Notes: generated by a model from the sequence alone, not told the origin. A DNA stretch of 64,000 nt from Azohydromonas australica DSM 1124 (GCF_000430725.1 NZ_AUMO01000037.1:109332-173331); one strand, 5' to 3'; positions 25,522-34,316 are shown, numbered from the stretch's first letter. Program-made: numbers and translations.

Positions 25522-26193
25522 ATGCCAAACGCTCTTGGACCCGTGGTTGGCAACCGCATCGCCGATGCCCACAAGGCCACCCTGAAGCCGCACCTACGGG
25601 AGAGGCTGGCACTGCAGGCCAGCCGCAGCACGCCGGTGGGCACCATTGCCACTGCAGCGGATGGGCGGCAGTCCTTCGTGCCGGGCTACCTCGCGCCTCA
25701 GCACAAGGCTGCGACGCCGGCCGCGCCGGTGACCGAGAGCCACGCCTTCCTGCCCGGCGCGTGCGTGCGTGTGGTCGCCACGCTGGAGCAACTGGTGCAG
25801 TACGACTGCGAGCCCTTTCCCGTCCTCGCCGCCGGCTACGTGATGAACCGCGAGGGCAGGGTGGTGGCGCACGTCCTGTACGCCCTGCTGGGGCTGGTGG
25901 CCGTCGAGCTCGACGGCCTGATCTGGGGCTTCCGACCCGAGCACCTGGCGCAGGTGGCCTTGCCAGCGGGCGCTGCTGGCGGCTTCGACCCCTACACCGA
26001 GCCGCTGGCACTGGGCGACACGGTGCAGGGCATGGACGGGCGCGTCGGGCGCGTGACGCTTGTCGAGCCGCAGCGCCTGGGCGTGGCGTTCGAGCGGGGC
26101 AGCGCGTGGTGCGGCCCCATGAACTGGCGCGGCTCGTTCCGGCTGCTGGCCAAGGCCGGCGCCTGGGAGTGCCCCGACAGCTGCCCGTTCTGA
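25522..26193 (+). CDS. Hypothetical protein
   Basis: A 223-residue protein starting MPNALGPVVGNRIADAHKA. The N-terminal 70 residues are basic and probably disordered. The rest is beta-rich (ACVRVVATLEQLVQYDCEPF, LALGDTVQGMDGRVGRVTLVEP) and could hold two SH3-like barrels. It lies in the small-gene operon just before the ATPase. No family is recognised. Confidence 0.65.
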   Translation: MPNALGPVVGNRIADAHKATLKPHLRERLALQASRSTPVGTIATAADGRQSFVPGYLAPQHKAATPAAPVTESHAFLPGACVRVVATLEQLVQYDCEPFPVLAAGYVMNREGRVVAHVLYALLGLVAVELDGLIWGFRPEHLAQVALPAGAAGGFDPYTEPLALGDTVQGMDGRVGRVTLVEPQRLGVAFERGSAWCGPMNWRGSFRLLAKAGAWECPDSCPF

Positions 26194-26250
26194 CGCCACC
26201 CCCATTGCAAAGCTCAAGGCGCCGCCGCGGCGCCTTCACCGGGAATTTTC

Positions 26251-27765
26251 ATGCTGTTCAAGAAAGCGGCCAATGCCCAGGCCTACTTGAAGATGGGCAT
26301 CCAGGGGTTTGCCGGCGACGGCAAGACGCACACCGCCAGCCTGGTAGCCATCGGCCTGATGCAGCTGCTGCGCGAGCGCAGCTTTCCCGCCGGCGACCGG
26401 CCCGTGATGTTCATCGACTCGGAAACCGGCTCGGATTGGGTCAAGCCGCTGTTTGACGCAGCGGACATCGAGCTCGAAGTCGCCAAGACGCGCGCCTTCG
26501 TGGATCTGAAGGACGCCGTGCGCGAGACGGAGGCGCGCGGGTGCGTGCTCATCGCCGATTCGCTCACGCACTTCTGGCGTCGCTTCTGTGACGAGTACGC
26601 GGCAAGGAAGGAGCGGCGGCGCGGGTTGGAGTTCGGTGATTGGGACTGGTTAAAACGGGAGTGGGGCGCCTTCACGGACCTGTACGTCAACAGCCAGTGC
26701 CACATCATCCTCGCCGGCCGGGCCGGCTACGAATACGACTTCTTCGAGCGCGACGACGGAAAGAAGGAGCTGGAGCGCACGGGCGTGAAGATGAAGGCCG
26801 AGAGCGAAACCGCCTTTGAGCCGAGCCTGCTGGTCCACATGGAAAAGCACATCGGGCTGCCCGACCCGCGCACGGGCCAGGTCGAGATGTGGCGCACCGC
26901 CACCGTGCTCAAGGATCGGTCACGGCGCATCGACGGCCGCGTTTTCAAGAACCCGACCTTTGCCGATTTCCGCGCGCACATCGAGTGCCTGAACTTGGGT
27001 GGTGTGCACCTGAGCGTGGACCTCTCGCGCAACAACGCTGCGCTGTTCCAGGATGACGGCAAGCCCAAGTGGCAGCGCGAAAAGGAGATGAAGGAGGTGG
27101 CGCTGGCCGAGATCGCGGACCTGCTCGCCAAGCACTTCCCCGGCCAGGCCTCGGAGCAAAAGCGCCTCAAGGGCGACTGGCTGGAAAAGGCGTTCAACTC
27201 CCGCACGTGGGAGCGCATCCAGACGATGGACTGGCCCACGGTCAATGCGGCGCGCAACTACCTGTGGATCGAGCTGGAAGGGTGCGAGTACGCCATCAAG
27301 CCGCCGAGCTATGACGGCGGGCGGCCCGGTGCGGCCGAGTCCGCGCAGCAGGGCGCCAGCGCAGTGCAGGGCACGGCCAGCGGCGAGCCCCCGCGTGGTG
27401 AGCCTGCACCGGCAGCGAAGCCAGAACCGGATCGGGCCGACGTGCCCCCTCCCGGCGATGCTGGCGCTGCGCAGGCGCCGGAGGCCACCGCCAGGCTGCT
27501 GACGGCGCCGCAAGGACGCCGCGGCTTCGACGCCGACGCGTTCGCCAGGCAGATGCAGGGGGCGGCGGAGCGGCAGGACTTGGACACGCTCAACGCCTTG
27601 GGCGAGCAGCTTCGCGATGTGCTCGATGAGGAATCGCGCGCGCGCCTCACGGACCTGCATGAGCGGCTGCGTGGCGGCCTGACGCAGCGGCAGCGCCAGG
27701 CGCAACCGCCGCGCCGTCCACCGGCTGCGCCAGCGCGGCGTGCCAGCCGCGCGCACGCCGAGTAG
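26251..27765 (+). CDS. RecA-like AAA ATPase (phage/plasmid type)
   Basis: A 504-residue protein. Walker A is GFAGDGKT at residues 19-26. VMFIDSETGSDW and GCVLIADSLTHFW provide the Walker B and sensor strands, and CHIILAGRAGYEYDF follows. This is the phage-type RecA-fold ATPase group that includes Sak4-like annealing or recombination proteins. The last 170 residues are Ala/Pro-rich, with a helical segment (FDADAFARQMQGAAERQDL) near the end. It probably acts on ssDNA during establishment or recombination. Confidence 0.75.
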   Translation: MLFKKAANAQAYLKMGIQGFAGDGKTHTASLVAIGLMQLLRERSFPAGDRPVMFIDSETGSDWVKPLFDAADIELEVAKTRAFVDLKDAVRETEARGCVLIADSLTHFWRRFCDEYAARKERRRGLEFGDWDWLKREWGAFTDLYVNSQCHIILAGRAGYEYDFFERDDGKKELERTGVKMKAESETAFEPSLLVHMEKHIGLPDPRTGQVEMWRTATVLKDRSRRIDGRVFKNPTFADFRAHIECLNLGGVHLSVDLSRNNAALFQDDGKPKWQREKEMKEVALAEIADLLAKHFPGQASEQKRLKGDWLEKAFNSRTWERIQTMDWPTVNAARNYLWIELEGCEYAIKPPSYDGGRPGAAESAQQGASAVQGTASGEPPRGEPAPAAKPEPDRADVPPPGDAGAAQAPEATARLLTAPQGRRGFDADAFARQMQGAAERQDLDTLNALGEQLRDVLDEESRARLTDLHERLRGGLTQRQRQAQPPRRPPAAPARRASRAHAE

Positions 27766-27895
27766 TCACCGGCCCGAGGGGCTTTCAGGGCGAAGCCAGC
27801 GGGGTGGGGCGTTTCTCCTCCTTCCTTTCCCTTCCCATCCCGCGCAGCGCCAGCCGCTGCTGCCCTGCCTTCCACGTTTTCAAAGGAGAGTGCCC

Positions 27896-28240
27896 ATGTC
27901 CGCCAGTCCCTTTGCCGATCTCCAGCGTGTGGCTGCTTGCGGCCATGCAGGCCATGCCTGCATGCTCACTGCGCCCCCCAGCACGCGCCAGCGGCGCTCC
28001 GCGGCCAAGCGCCCGGCCGCATCGGTGCGGCCGGTACTCGACCGCATCCATGCGCTGATGCAGCACCACGGCATCACGCTCGCCGAGCTGCGTGCCAAGT
28101 TGTTGGCGACACGGCAGACGGCACCCATCGAGCGCTGCCCAAGCATCGACCACGATCCGCTTTACCAAGTGCCGCCTGGAACGGTCGTGGTGGGTCCGTT
28201 CACGACCGACTGGCACCAGCGTCGCGGAGGCACGAAATGA
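27896..28240 (+). CDS. Hypothetical protein
   Basis: A 114-residue protein; AAAGGAGAG in front of the ATG decides this start within a longer frame. The N-terminal 45 residues are low-complexity with Cys/His (ACGHAGHACM). RPVLDRIHALMQHHGITLAEL is a helix pair recalling the end of H-NS N-terminal domains, but no coiled coil precedes it. It is coupled to the next gene by an ATGA overlap. Confidence 0.55.
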   Translation: MSASPFADLQRVAACGHAGHACMLTAPPSTRQRRSAAKRPAASVRPVLDRIHALMQHHGITLAELRAKLLATRQTAPIERCPSIDHDPLYQVPPGTVVVGPFTTDWHQRRGGTK

Positions 28241-28713
28241 GATTCGAGCGCAAGCGCCGCTGGGGCACTTTCGCCTGGACCCCTCACAAGTTGGCCGCGG
28301 CGCAATTGCATGGCGCCCGTGCCAAGGCCTGTCTAGAACAGCGGTATCCGTTGCTGTCCGACCAGTTCTCCCAACCGCAGCGCTTCGATGCCGACGTCGA
28401 GGCCTGCATCCGTGCCCAGGCACACCAGGCCACCGAGCAGCGCCTGCGGGACTTCGAAGCCCGTGTGTGGCGAGAGAGCCGCCGCGACGCACGCAACGCG
28501 ACGGCCGAGCAGCAGGCCGCGATCCGTGAGCACTGGCTGGCATGGCGTGGCCCGGCCACGGCTCTGTACTACCGCTATGTCGTTGATCTGCACACCGGCG
28601 TGCTTGACCAGCGCCGGGAGTTATCTCAGGCGCAGACCCGGGCAGCCATTGCCGTGGTTCTGGTTGCCAAGGGCGCGCAGGCGGGCGACTGGCCTGAGCT
28701 CATACCGAACTGA
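28237..28713 (+). CDS. Hypothetical basic helical protein
   Basis: A 158-residue protein whose start overlaps the previous stop by 4 bases. It is rich in Arg, Ala and Gln and mainly helical (ACIRAQAHQATEQRLRDFEARVW). The family is not recognised. The basic character would suit nucleic-acid binding, but no motif supports it. Confidence 0.6.
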   Translation: MRFERKRRWGTFAWTPHKLAAAQLHGARAKACLEQRYPLLSDQFSQPQRFDADVEACIRAQAHQATEQRLRDFEARVWRESRRDARNATAEQQAAIREHWLAWRGPATALYYRYVVDLHTGVLDQRRELSQAQTRAAIAVVLVAKGAQAGDWPELIPN

Positions 28714-28738
28714 GACATGGGACAAAAGGAGTTGTGTG

Positions 28739-29467
28739 ATGCAAACAGAACAACCCGCTGCGCCCGACTTGGGCGAGGCCGCTCACGAGGCGCTGGACAC
28801 TGCGAACCGCCTTTGGAATGCAGCCACAAGGCTCATGGGGCAGTTGCATGTGCTGCACGTGTGCGAACAAGTGGCAGCTGAGCAACAAGGCAAAGAGCTG
28901 CAGGAGGCCGCAGAAAGCTCTCGGGAAGCTGCAGCGAAAGACTTGGAGCGCATGTGGCGCGACACCGCGGCCGCACTTTCGGACTGGATCAGCACGTCCT
29001 ACCGGCTGCGCGTTGCGCTGCGCCATGCGACCACCGTTGAGGTCCTGTCGGCTGCGCGTATTGCCGAGATCGCTGCGCCGTTTTTGGCTCCTGAGGGCGA
29101 GATGAACGCTGCCGACGTGCAGCGGTTCGCACAGGCACTGCTGCAAGATGCCTCCAGCGCGGCGCCACCCGCCGCGGACGACATCGCGCAGCGCCTGCGC
29201 GACGCCGCCGATGCGTTCGAGAGCCACGACGCAATTCGGAGCATTGATCAGATCGAAGCCGCCGGCCGGCTCATGCGCGAGGCGGCGCACGCTCTCGATC
29301 AGAGCAATGCACCATGGCGCGATGCCGTGATCTGTGCGCTGGTGGCGTCCGCCGCGCATCGCCCTGGTCTCGATGACGACCCGGTGGCAGCGGTGCGTGC
29401 CCTGTTGACTGCTGCGCTACCCGCAACAGACAGTCCTCCCCAGTACAGCCCTCCGTTCATCCAGTGA
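28739..29467 (+). CDS. Hypothetical helical protein
   Basis: A 242-residue acidic, almost entirely helical protein starting MQTEQPAAPDLGEAAHEAL behind AAAAGGAG. It has coiled-coil potential at residues 45-80 (EQQGKELQEAAESSREAAAKDLERMW). It ends the plus-strand accessory operon. The 260 bases after it contain small hairpins, such as GCCGG-TAAG-CCGGC near 29664, but no T-tailed terminator. Confidence 0.6.
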   Translation: MQTEQPAAPDLGEAAHEALDTANRLWNAATRLMGQLHVLHVCEQVAAEQQGKELQEAAESSREAAAKDLERMWRDTAAALSDWISTSYRLRVALRHATTVEVLSAARIAEIAAPFLAPEGEMNAADVQRFAQALLQDASSAAPPAADDIAQRLRDAADAFESHDAIRSIDQIEAAGRLMREAAHALDQSNAPWRDAVICALVASAAHRPGLDDDPVAAVRALLTAALPATDSPPQYSPPFIQ

Positions 29468-29727
29468 AAGCTGTTCGCTCGCAGCGCCGGCGGGTGGCAG
29501 GTGCGGTGCGCGTCAACCTGCCTGTCGCCTGACCTATGCAGCTAGAGGCTGTGTAGGTGGGATGAACGCGAGTCCGCCGCAACGACGGCTTCGCGCTCCG
29601 GGTTGAAGGTTACGGCGCCGATGGGCGTCCACGCCGCACACCGACTGGTGATGGTCGGACCGGCCGGTAAGCCGGCTGTGAATTCAACGTAAAGCCGCAA
29701 CTTCACAAACTATCGTCAGCGCCGCGA

Positions 29728-31017
29728 TCACAGGAGCACGTCCTGCGCTCCATCGCCCCACAGTTCCCGGGCCAGCCAGTTCAGGAAAGCGACTTGGGTC
29801 ATCTTGGAAACACGGGCTTTCACGCGCAGATTGGGCAGGCGCTGCTGGGCGTTGTAGCGCTCGCGTAGGGTTTCCTTGTCCGTGGGTGACTGCTTGTCGT
29901 AGTGCGCCCGGGCGAGTTCGCGGCGCTTGGCAGCAGCAGCGTCGCTCGCGTCCGGTGCGCCGACGTCGTTGGCCGCCGCAGCTGCAACAGGCCCTGTCGC
30001 CTGAGTGACTTGCGGCGCAGCGATGTCGCCGGCATAACCCCAGCCGAGTTCCAGTGCACGGCGAAAGTACGCGGCGGGCGACTCCAGCGGGGCTTGCTCG
30101 GCGTCGGTTTGGCGCAGTTCGGTGTACTGCAGCGCGGCATGCAGACGCGGCACGGGGTAGAGGCTTGCCATGCGCTTTGCCTCGATGGCTGGCACGCCCA
30201 ACCGCACGATGCGCTCGACCAGCCGCTCTGCCTCAAGAGGGACCCTAGTGTCCTGCTTCTTGCGCGTTACGCGAAACTGGACTTCAGCCATACGGCGGCC
30301 GTCGCGGAACTCGATCAGCTCGATGTCGTGGTCCGAGCAGGTGTTGATCTCCGCGATGGCAGGCACGAGCGCGCGCTTCTTGAGCACCTTCCAGTCAGCG
30401 AAGGATGCCTTCCCAGCGCCGTCGAGCACGGTGTCGCGCAGTTCTTCCCAACGCAGTTTTTTGGTCAAGCCGATGTTCTCGAAACGTACGCAGAACTCCC
30501 ATAGCTGCAGCGCCGCCGCAGTAGTGAAGCGGCGCATGACGGACATGTTGATGAGCGCGTAAACCTCAGGGCGCAGCAGCTCGCGGTAGATGTTGTCGCT
30601 GATCTGCCAGCGGATATAGCCGCGGGACAGCGCCACGCCGTGAAACAGTACCTGCGCCTGCCACTCGTCGGTCCGCCGGTCGCCAGGCGCGAACACGTCG
30701 AACTCAAAAATGATGCGCATGAGCGCCTTCGCTGACTCCTTGAGGTGCTTTGTGTTGTGCGAACTGCCGAAGCCCGTTTCCTGGCGGAGTTTCATCAGCG
30801 GCATTTGCCACCAGCCGTCCCTGCCTCGTGGGTTCTCGATTGCGTGCTTCATCCAGGCATTGGCGATCTTGCGCTGCATCACGGTCAGCGAATGCCCGCG
30901 CGGGACGCTGTGCACCACCTTCACCGTCTTGCGCCACAGGTCGTCGGGTTCCTGGGACTCCGTTGGAAGCAGGCTGCCCTGCGTCGATTCGACGACTTCG
31001 CGTGATCGGCGGTTCAA
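29728..31017 (-). CDS. rep: Replication initiator, Rep_3 family
   Basis: A 429-residue protein of the Rep_3 (RepA/RepE/TrfA-like) iteron-binding class. LTVMQRKIANAWMKHA and MPLMKLRQETGFGSSHNTKHLKESAKALMRIIFEF form the first winged helix. TTAAALQLWEFCVRFENIG and FADWKVLKKRALVPAIAEIN form the second. The C-terminal 130 residues are an Ala-rich helical extension. It is transcribed away from the iteron-bearing origin at 31150-32010, the usual arrangement. Basepairs upstream of the start give room for Rep to repress its own promoter. Confidence 0.9.
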   Translation of the reverse strand: MNRRSREVVESTQGSLLPTESQEPDDLWRKTVKVVHSVPRGHSLTVMQRKIANAWMKHAIENPRGRDGWWQMPLMKLRQETGFGSSHNTKHLKESAKALMRIIFEFDVFAPGDRRTDEWQAQVLFHGVALSRGYIRWQISDNIYRELLRPEVYALINMSVMRRFTTAAALQLWEFCVRFENIGLTKKLRWEELRDTVLDGAGKASFADWKVLKKRALVPAIAEINTCSDHDIELIEFRDGRRMAEVQFRVTRKKQDTRVPLEAERLVERIVRLGVPAIEAKRMASLYPVPRLHAALQYTELRQTDAEQAPLESPAAYFRRALELGWGYAGDIAAPQVTQATGPVAAAAANDVGAPDASDAAAAKRRELARAHYDKQSPTDKETLRERYNAQQRLPNLRVKARVSKMTQVAFLNWLARELWGDGAQDVLL

Positions 31018-31157
31018 GCGGTGACTCCGGGAAGCGGGACAAAGTTACATCGCAGTGTACCGGCTCACCCTCCTGTCCGGCTGATGTTACGTTCACTCAA
31101 CGACAGGGCAAGGCAATGGGCGTTTGCTCCTTCCTTGCAACGCAGCGGCTTGTTTTT

Positions 31158-31195
31158 AACCTTTAAGAACCTTTAAGACGTTTTAAACCTTTAGG
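31158..31195. other. AT-rich unwinding element of oriV
   Basis: AACCTTTAAG occurs twice in tandem (31158-31167, 31168-31177), and AACCTTTAGG follows at 31186-31195, in a 50-base AT-rich island. Tandem AT-rich 10 to 13-mers beside iterons are typical duplex-unwinding elements. Confidence 0.75.
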
Positions 31196-31240
31196 ACAGA
31201 ATTTCCCTTTGCTGACAGGTACTTGGAAGCGTTTGCGGGA

Positions 31241-31371
31241 CACCTTTTGGGCTTTTGGGGGGCAACTTTTGGGCTTTAGGGGGTGTGGATATGGGCCTTT
31301 GGGGGGCAACTTTTGGGCTTTAGGGGGTGTGGATATGGGCTTTTGGGGGCAACTTTTGGGCTGTCGAGGCG
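31241..31371 (+). repeat. Six tandem 22-bp iterons of oriV
   Basis: Units start at 31241, 31263, 31285, 31307, 31329 and 31350. The core is CAACTTTTGGGCTTT followed by a G-run. The third and fifth units are a variant (GTGGATATGGGC), so two versions alternate. A 22-bp period (two helical turns) and position upstream of a Rep_3 gene mark them as Rep-binding iterons. Confidence 0.9.
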
Positions 31372-31473
31372 GTGCTAATGATTGGCTCGCAGTACACCGA
31401 GCTTGCCGCGGCGCAGCGGCGAGCGGGCCGGCGCGGCTGCCGAGCCGCAGCCTGCGCCAAGGCGGCACGAGAT

Positions 31474-31482
31474 TTATCCACA
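31474..31482 (+). other. DnaA box in oriV
   Basis: TTATCCACA matches the DnaA consensus exactly. It lies between the tandem and the dispersed iterons, which suits host DnaA recruitment. Confidence 0.75.
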
Positions 31483-31698
31483 GCAAGCTGCTGAGGCAGC
31501 TGTGTGATACCAGCCGCCGCAGCTCGTTGGCGCTGTGGCGTTGCCTGGCGCCCAATGCGTTCGGCGTGGCTGCAGCTCATGCAGTGGCCGGTTCACCAGC
31601 CCTTCTGGCAACCCGCGACAGATGTGGCCAACTGCGCGACCTGCCAGCGGTACCAGACGGCCAGTTCCCGTCAACGCGCCTAGATCGCGCAAGGGGGA

Positions 31699-32010
31699 CA
31701 AACTTTGGGCTTTATCGGGCCCGGGCAGCGGCCAAAGCCCAAGAGTTGTACCCCTTGAGGCCCTTTAAGGGGCAAGGGGGACAGCTTTTGGGAGCTTGAA
31801 AGCCCTAGAAGCACCCGGTAAGCCCAAACGTTGACCCTGTCGTGCTCTCCAAAGAGCTAAAGGGGGGCAATTTTTGGGCTTTCGTAGCGCGTTTTGAGCC
31901 CAGCAAATCCCAAAAGGTGTCCCTGTTGCCGTTTGTAAGACTTCAAGGGGACAACTTTTGGGCTTTCTTGAGCCTTTAGCGCCAGTAGAACTCCCAAAAG
32001 TTGTCTCCCT
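31699..32010. repeat. Dispersed iterons in both orientations
   Basis: About eight copies of the ACAACTTTTGGGCTTT core with one to four changes. Plus orientation: 31699, 31781, 31868 and 31952. Minus orientation: 31734-31749, 31820-31837, 31906-31924 and 31989-32010. The copy at 31952 is perfect. Opposed iterons of this kind often serve in copy control or Rep handcuffing. I see no gene between 31380 and 32124. Confidence 0.8.
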
Positions 32011-32124
32011 TGGGCGGTCTTGACCTGCGTGGACTCCGCGCTGGCTCACAGGTGGAGCTGACTGTCGAGCCATGGGCAGAGGCGGCTGGCAATATGCGCC
32101 CAAGAACCTATGGGCTGGGCAAGT

Positions 32125-32451
32125 TCAAGATTTCTTGCGCGGTACCCCTGGCGGCGGCGCACTACTTGGCTGACCTCGCCGTTCCAGCAATGGCTGCAGC
32201 ACGTCGTCCAGCGTGGATCCAAAGGCGCTAGCGACCTTCATCAGCTCGTCTAACGTCCAGTCGTCGGTGCCCAGCACCATGCGATGCGCCTGCGAGTAGC
32301 TGATTCCAAGGATCGCTTCTACGGTCCGCGAGTGCTTTCGCGTGGGAACTTCCTTGCTGGACAAAAAATTCGCGACGCATTGCGCCGCCCGCGCCTTGGC
32401 TGGCGCGTCCGTTTTTTTTTCATGCATGTCTATTTTTTTGCTCCTCTTCAT
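32125..32451 (-). CDS. BetR-like HTH regulator
   Basis: A protein of about 108 residues if started at MKRSKKIDMHEKK (32451); MHEKKTDAP at 32427 is a second option, and neither has a good ribosome site. The core SRTVEAILGISYSQAHRMVLG, then WTLDELMKVASAFGSTLDDVL, is an HTH of the BetR/XRE kind. It is divergent from the transfer operon and next to two palindromes sharing TTTCC/GGAAA, so it is the likely repressor of transfer genes and of itself. Confidence 0.7.
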   Translation of the reverse strand: MKRSKKIDMHEKKTDAPAKARAAQCVANFLSSKEVPTRKHSRTVEAILGISYSQAHRMVLGTDDWTLDELMKVASAFGSTLDDVLQPLLERRGQPSSAPPPGVPRKKS

Positions 32452-32493
32452 TTTAGATATGCGACCACGGCTGACCTCTGCACTACATGAGGT

Positions 32494-32510
32494 TGTTTCC
32501 AAGGGAAACA
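32494..32510. promoter_or_regulatory. Palindromic operator 1 of the transfer region
   Basis: TGTTTCC-AAG-GGAAACA is a perfect 7-bp inverted repeat, in the gap between the BetR-like gene and the first transfer gene. It shares the TTTCC/GGAAA core with the second palindrome. Confidence 0.65.
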
Positions 32511-32586
32511 TCCAGCCCGGCTGCTAACCACCGTTTACCGGGGTGAGCATTTACCAGCAGATCGTGCCGCATCTCCCGTGGATGAT

Positions 32587-32611
32587 GAAATTTCCATCGC
32601 ATGGAAATTTC
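32587..32611. promoter_or_regulatory. Palindromic operator 2, covering the first transfer start codon
   Basis: GAAATTTCCAT and its perfect complement ATGGAAATTTC flank CGC. The right arm begins with the ATG at 32601. A protein bound here would block both transcription and access to the start codon. Confidence 0.75.
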
Positions 32612-33152
32612 ACTGATGCAGCCCCCTTTCCAACAGTTCAAACATGGAGTAGGGGCTGCGTGTGCTGCCCTCGGGTTATTGGCACCCTTCGCTGCCAAGG
32701 CCTTCGATGGTTGCAGGGTCATCCTATGCTTGGGCGGCCAGTGGAGTTCCATCCAAGAGTGCGTGCCCGATGTACGGGAAGCGTTGAAATGCATGTCGCG
32801 CGGCAAGTGCTGGCCGACATGCGAGGACAGCAACTCGACGCTTGCCTGGGCCTCAGCGCCTGACTGCCCCGACCAGTACGGCGTCTACGAGTACGACATC
32901 TATGGCAATCGGATCAAGGTCGGCTGCACGAAGAGCGGTGTGATCGACATCGCGTCCAACGGCAACCCGCAGTGGACGCGGGTGTGGTGGACGTACGGTG
33001 GCGAAGAAAACGCCGTGATCCAGTACAGCGACGAAGCGCGGGCCCTGTACGGCAACTTCATCAATCCGCAGTGGGACATCGACCTCGCAACGTGGATTGC
33101 CACGCAGCCTCCACCGCTGGTTCTGCCTGACCCAGGCAACGGAGGCAGCTAA
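32601..33152 (+). CDS. TrbM/KikA-like periplasmic protein, first gene of the T4SS operon
   Basis: A 183-residue protein starting MEISLMQPPFQQFKHG; ATG at 32616 is an alternative start. A signal peptide ends near PFAAKA. The Cys-rich part CRVILCLGGQWSSIQECVP ... CMSRGKCWPTC resembles TrbM/KikA/MpfK proteins of IncP- and IncN-type transfer systems, whose role is unclear. The C-terminal half contains DEARALYGNFINPQWDIDLAT. The stop TAA overlaps the virB1 start (TAATG). Confidence 0.7.
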   Translation: MEISLMQPPFQQFKHGVGAACAALGLLAPFAAKAFDGCRVILCLGGQWSSIQECVPDVREALKCMSRGKCWPTCEDSNSTLAWASAPDCPDQYGVYEYDIYGNRIKVGCTKSGVIDIASNGNPQWTRVWWTYGGEENAVIQYSDEARALYGNFINPQWDIDLATWIATQPPPLVLPDPGNGGS

Positions 33153-33670
33153 TGCTGCCCACCGACGTGCCCCCTGTGGATCCGGCCACGCTGATGCAGG
33201 TCATCGAAACCTGCGCGCCCGAGGTTCACCCGCTGACGATGCGCAAGGTGCTCAAGGTCGAGTCCGGCGGCAACGTGCTCGCCGTCAGCATCAACGGCGG
33301 CGTCCAGCTCGCGTGGCAGCCGCGCAGCCTGGCCGAGGCGGTTGTCACGGCCCGCGACCTGCGCCGCCGCGGCTTCAACTTCGATGCCGGACCCTGGCAA
33401 ATCAACATCAAAAACTGGGATTGGTTGGGACTCAACGAATCCACCGTCTTCGACGCGTGCGAGAGCGCCCGCGCCGCGCAGCGCGTGCTGCTGGACTGCT
33501 TCACCCGCGCACCGGCCACTGACCCGCAGGCGGCTTTGAGGATGGCGCTCAGTTGCTACAACACCGGCAGCCATCGCGCCGGCTTTCAAAACGGCTACGT
33601 CGTGAAGGTGCTGCGGGCGCCCGTGGTCGTTTCTCCCGTACCCGCAGCACTCAAGGAGCGTGCACCGTGA
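33152..33670 (+). CDS. virB1: VirB1-like lytic transglycosylase
   Basis: A 172-residue SLT-type muramidase. The catalytic Glu lies in KVLKVESGGN near residue 37, NINGG-type loop sequence follows, and ALSCYNTGSHRAGFQNGYV is the closing signature. There is no clear signal peptide, as in several plasmid VirB1 proteins. It would open the peptidoglycan for the transfer channel. The stop overlaps virB2 (GTGA). Confidence 0.9.
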   Translation: MLPTDVPPVDPATLMQVIETCAPEVHPLTMRKVLKVESGGNVLAVSINGGVQLAWQPRSLAEAVVTARDLRRRGFNFDAGPWQINIKNWDWLGLNESTVFDACESARAAQRVLLDCFTRAPATDPQAALRMALSCYNTGSHRAGFQNGYVVKVLRAPVVVSPVPAALKERAP

Positions 33671-33978
33671 AAGCCATTGCCATCAATCAGCGTTTGACCT
33701 GGCGCGATGTCCTGGCGTGGGCGTCGATCTTCGTGATGCTGGTCGCCCCGATGCTGGCGCAGGCGCAAGGCCTGCCCGAGAAGCCTCGGACGCTCATGAA
33801 CGAGATCGCCCTGTACGCCGTTGGCCTGGGCGCGTCGATCATCACCATCTGTGGTGTTATCGGCTTCAGCCGCATGGCTGCCAACAAGGCCCAATGGGCA
33901 GACCTCACGCCGATCATGTGGGGCGGCGCCGGCATCGGTGCCATCGCCATGCTGGCCGCGTACATCACCGCGCCATGA
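33667..33978 (+). CDS. virB2: VirB2-like pilin
   Basis: A 103-residue pilin precursor starting at GTG. The long leader WRDVLAWASIFVMLVAPMLAQAQG ends with an AQA cleavage site. Two hydrophobic helices follow (EIALYAVGLGASIITICGVI; MWGGAGIGAIAMLAAYI), the VirB2/TrbC layout. It overlaps its neighbours by 4 bases on both sides. Confidence 0.9.
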   Translation: MKAIAINQRLTWRDVLAWASIFVMLVAPMLAQAQGLPEKPRTLMNEIALYAVGLGASIITICGVIGFSRMAANKAQWADLTPIMWGGAGIGAIAMLAAYITAP

Positions 33979-34316
33979 GCGTACAGGTCGAGCTCTACAA
34001 GGGCTGCACGCGGCCCGCCATGAAGTACGGCGTGCCGGTGCAGCCGCTGATGTACACGATGTTCGGCGGGCTGGTGGTCGGCATATGGGGCATGGTCTTC
34101 ACGCAGTCGCCTTGGTGGATGTTGACCGTTTTCGGCGCAACCACTGGGGCGATCTTCTGGATGCGCCATGTCACCAAGCACGACCCGCAGAAGCTCGACC
34201 AGGTCGTCCGTGCGGCTGGCCTGTGGTGGCGTCACCGCCGCAGCCTCGCCTTCTGGAAGTGCCGCACCTACTCCCCCATCACCTACCACGGAGTCTCAGA
34301 TGCTTGGCTGGACTGA
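33975..34316 (+). CDS. virB3: VirB3-like inner-membrane protein
   Basis: A 113-residue protein. LYKGCTRPAMKYGVPVQPLMY is the conserved VirB3 N-terminal motif, followed by two membrane helices (GGLVVGIWGMVFT; MLTVFGATTGAIFWM). It works with VirB4 in the inner-membrane complex. It overlaps virB4 by 17 bases. Confidence 0.9.
   Translation: MSVQVELYKGCTRPAMKYGVPVQPLMYTMFGGLVVGIWGMVFTQSPWWMLTVFGATTGAIFWMRHVTKHDPQKLDQVVRAAGLWWRHRRSLAFWKCRTYSPITYHGVSDAWLD

Noticed and set aside
27896..28240. A second H-NS-like gene, from the RIHALMQHHGITLAEL segment.
   Set aside because: The preceding coiled coil of H-NS is absent and the remainder of the protein does not fit, so it was left as hypothetical.
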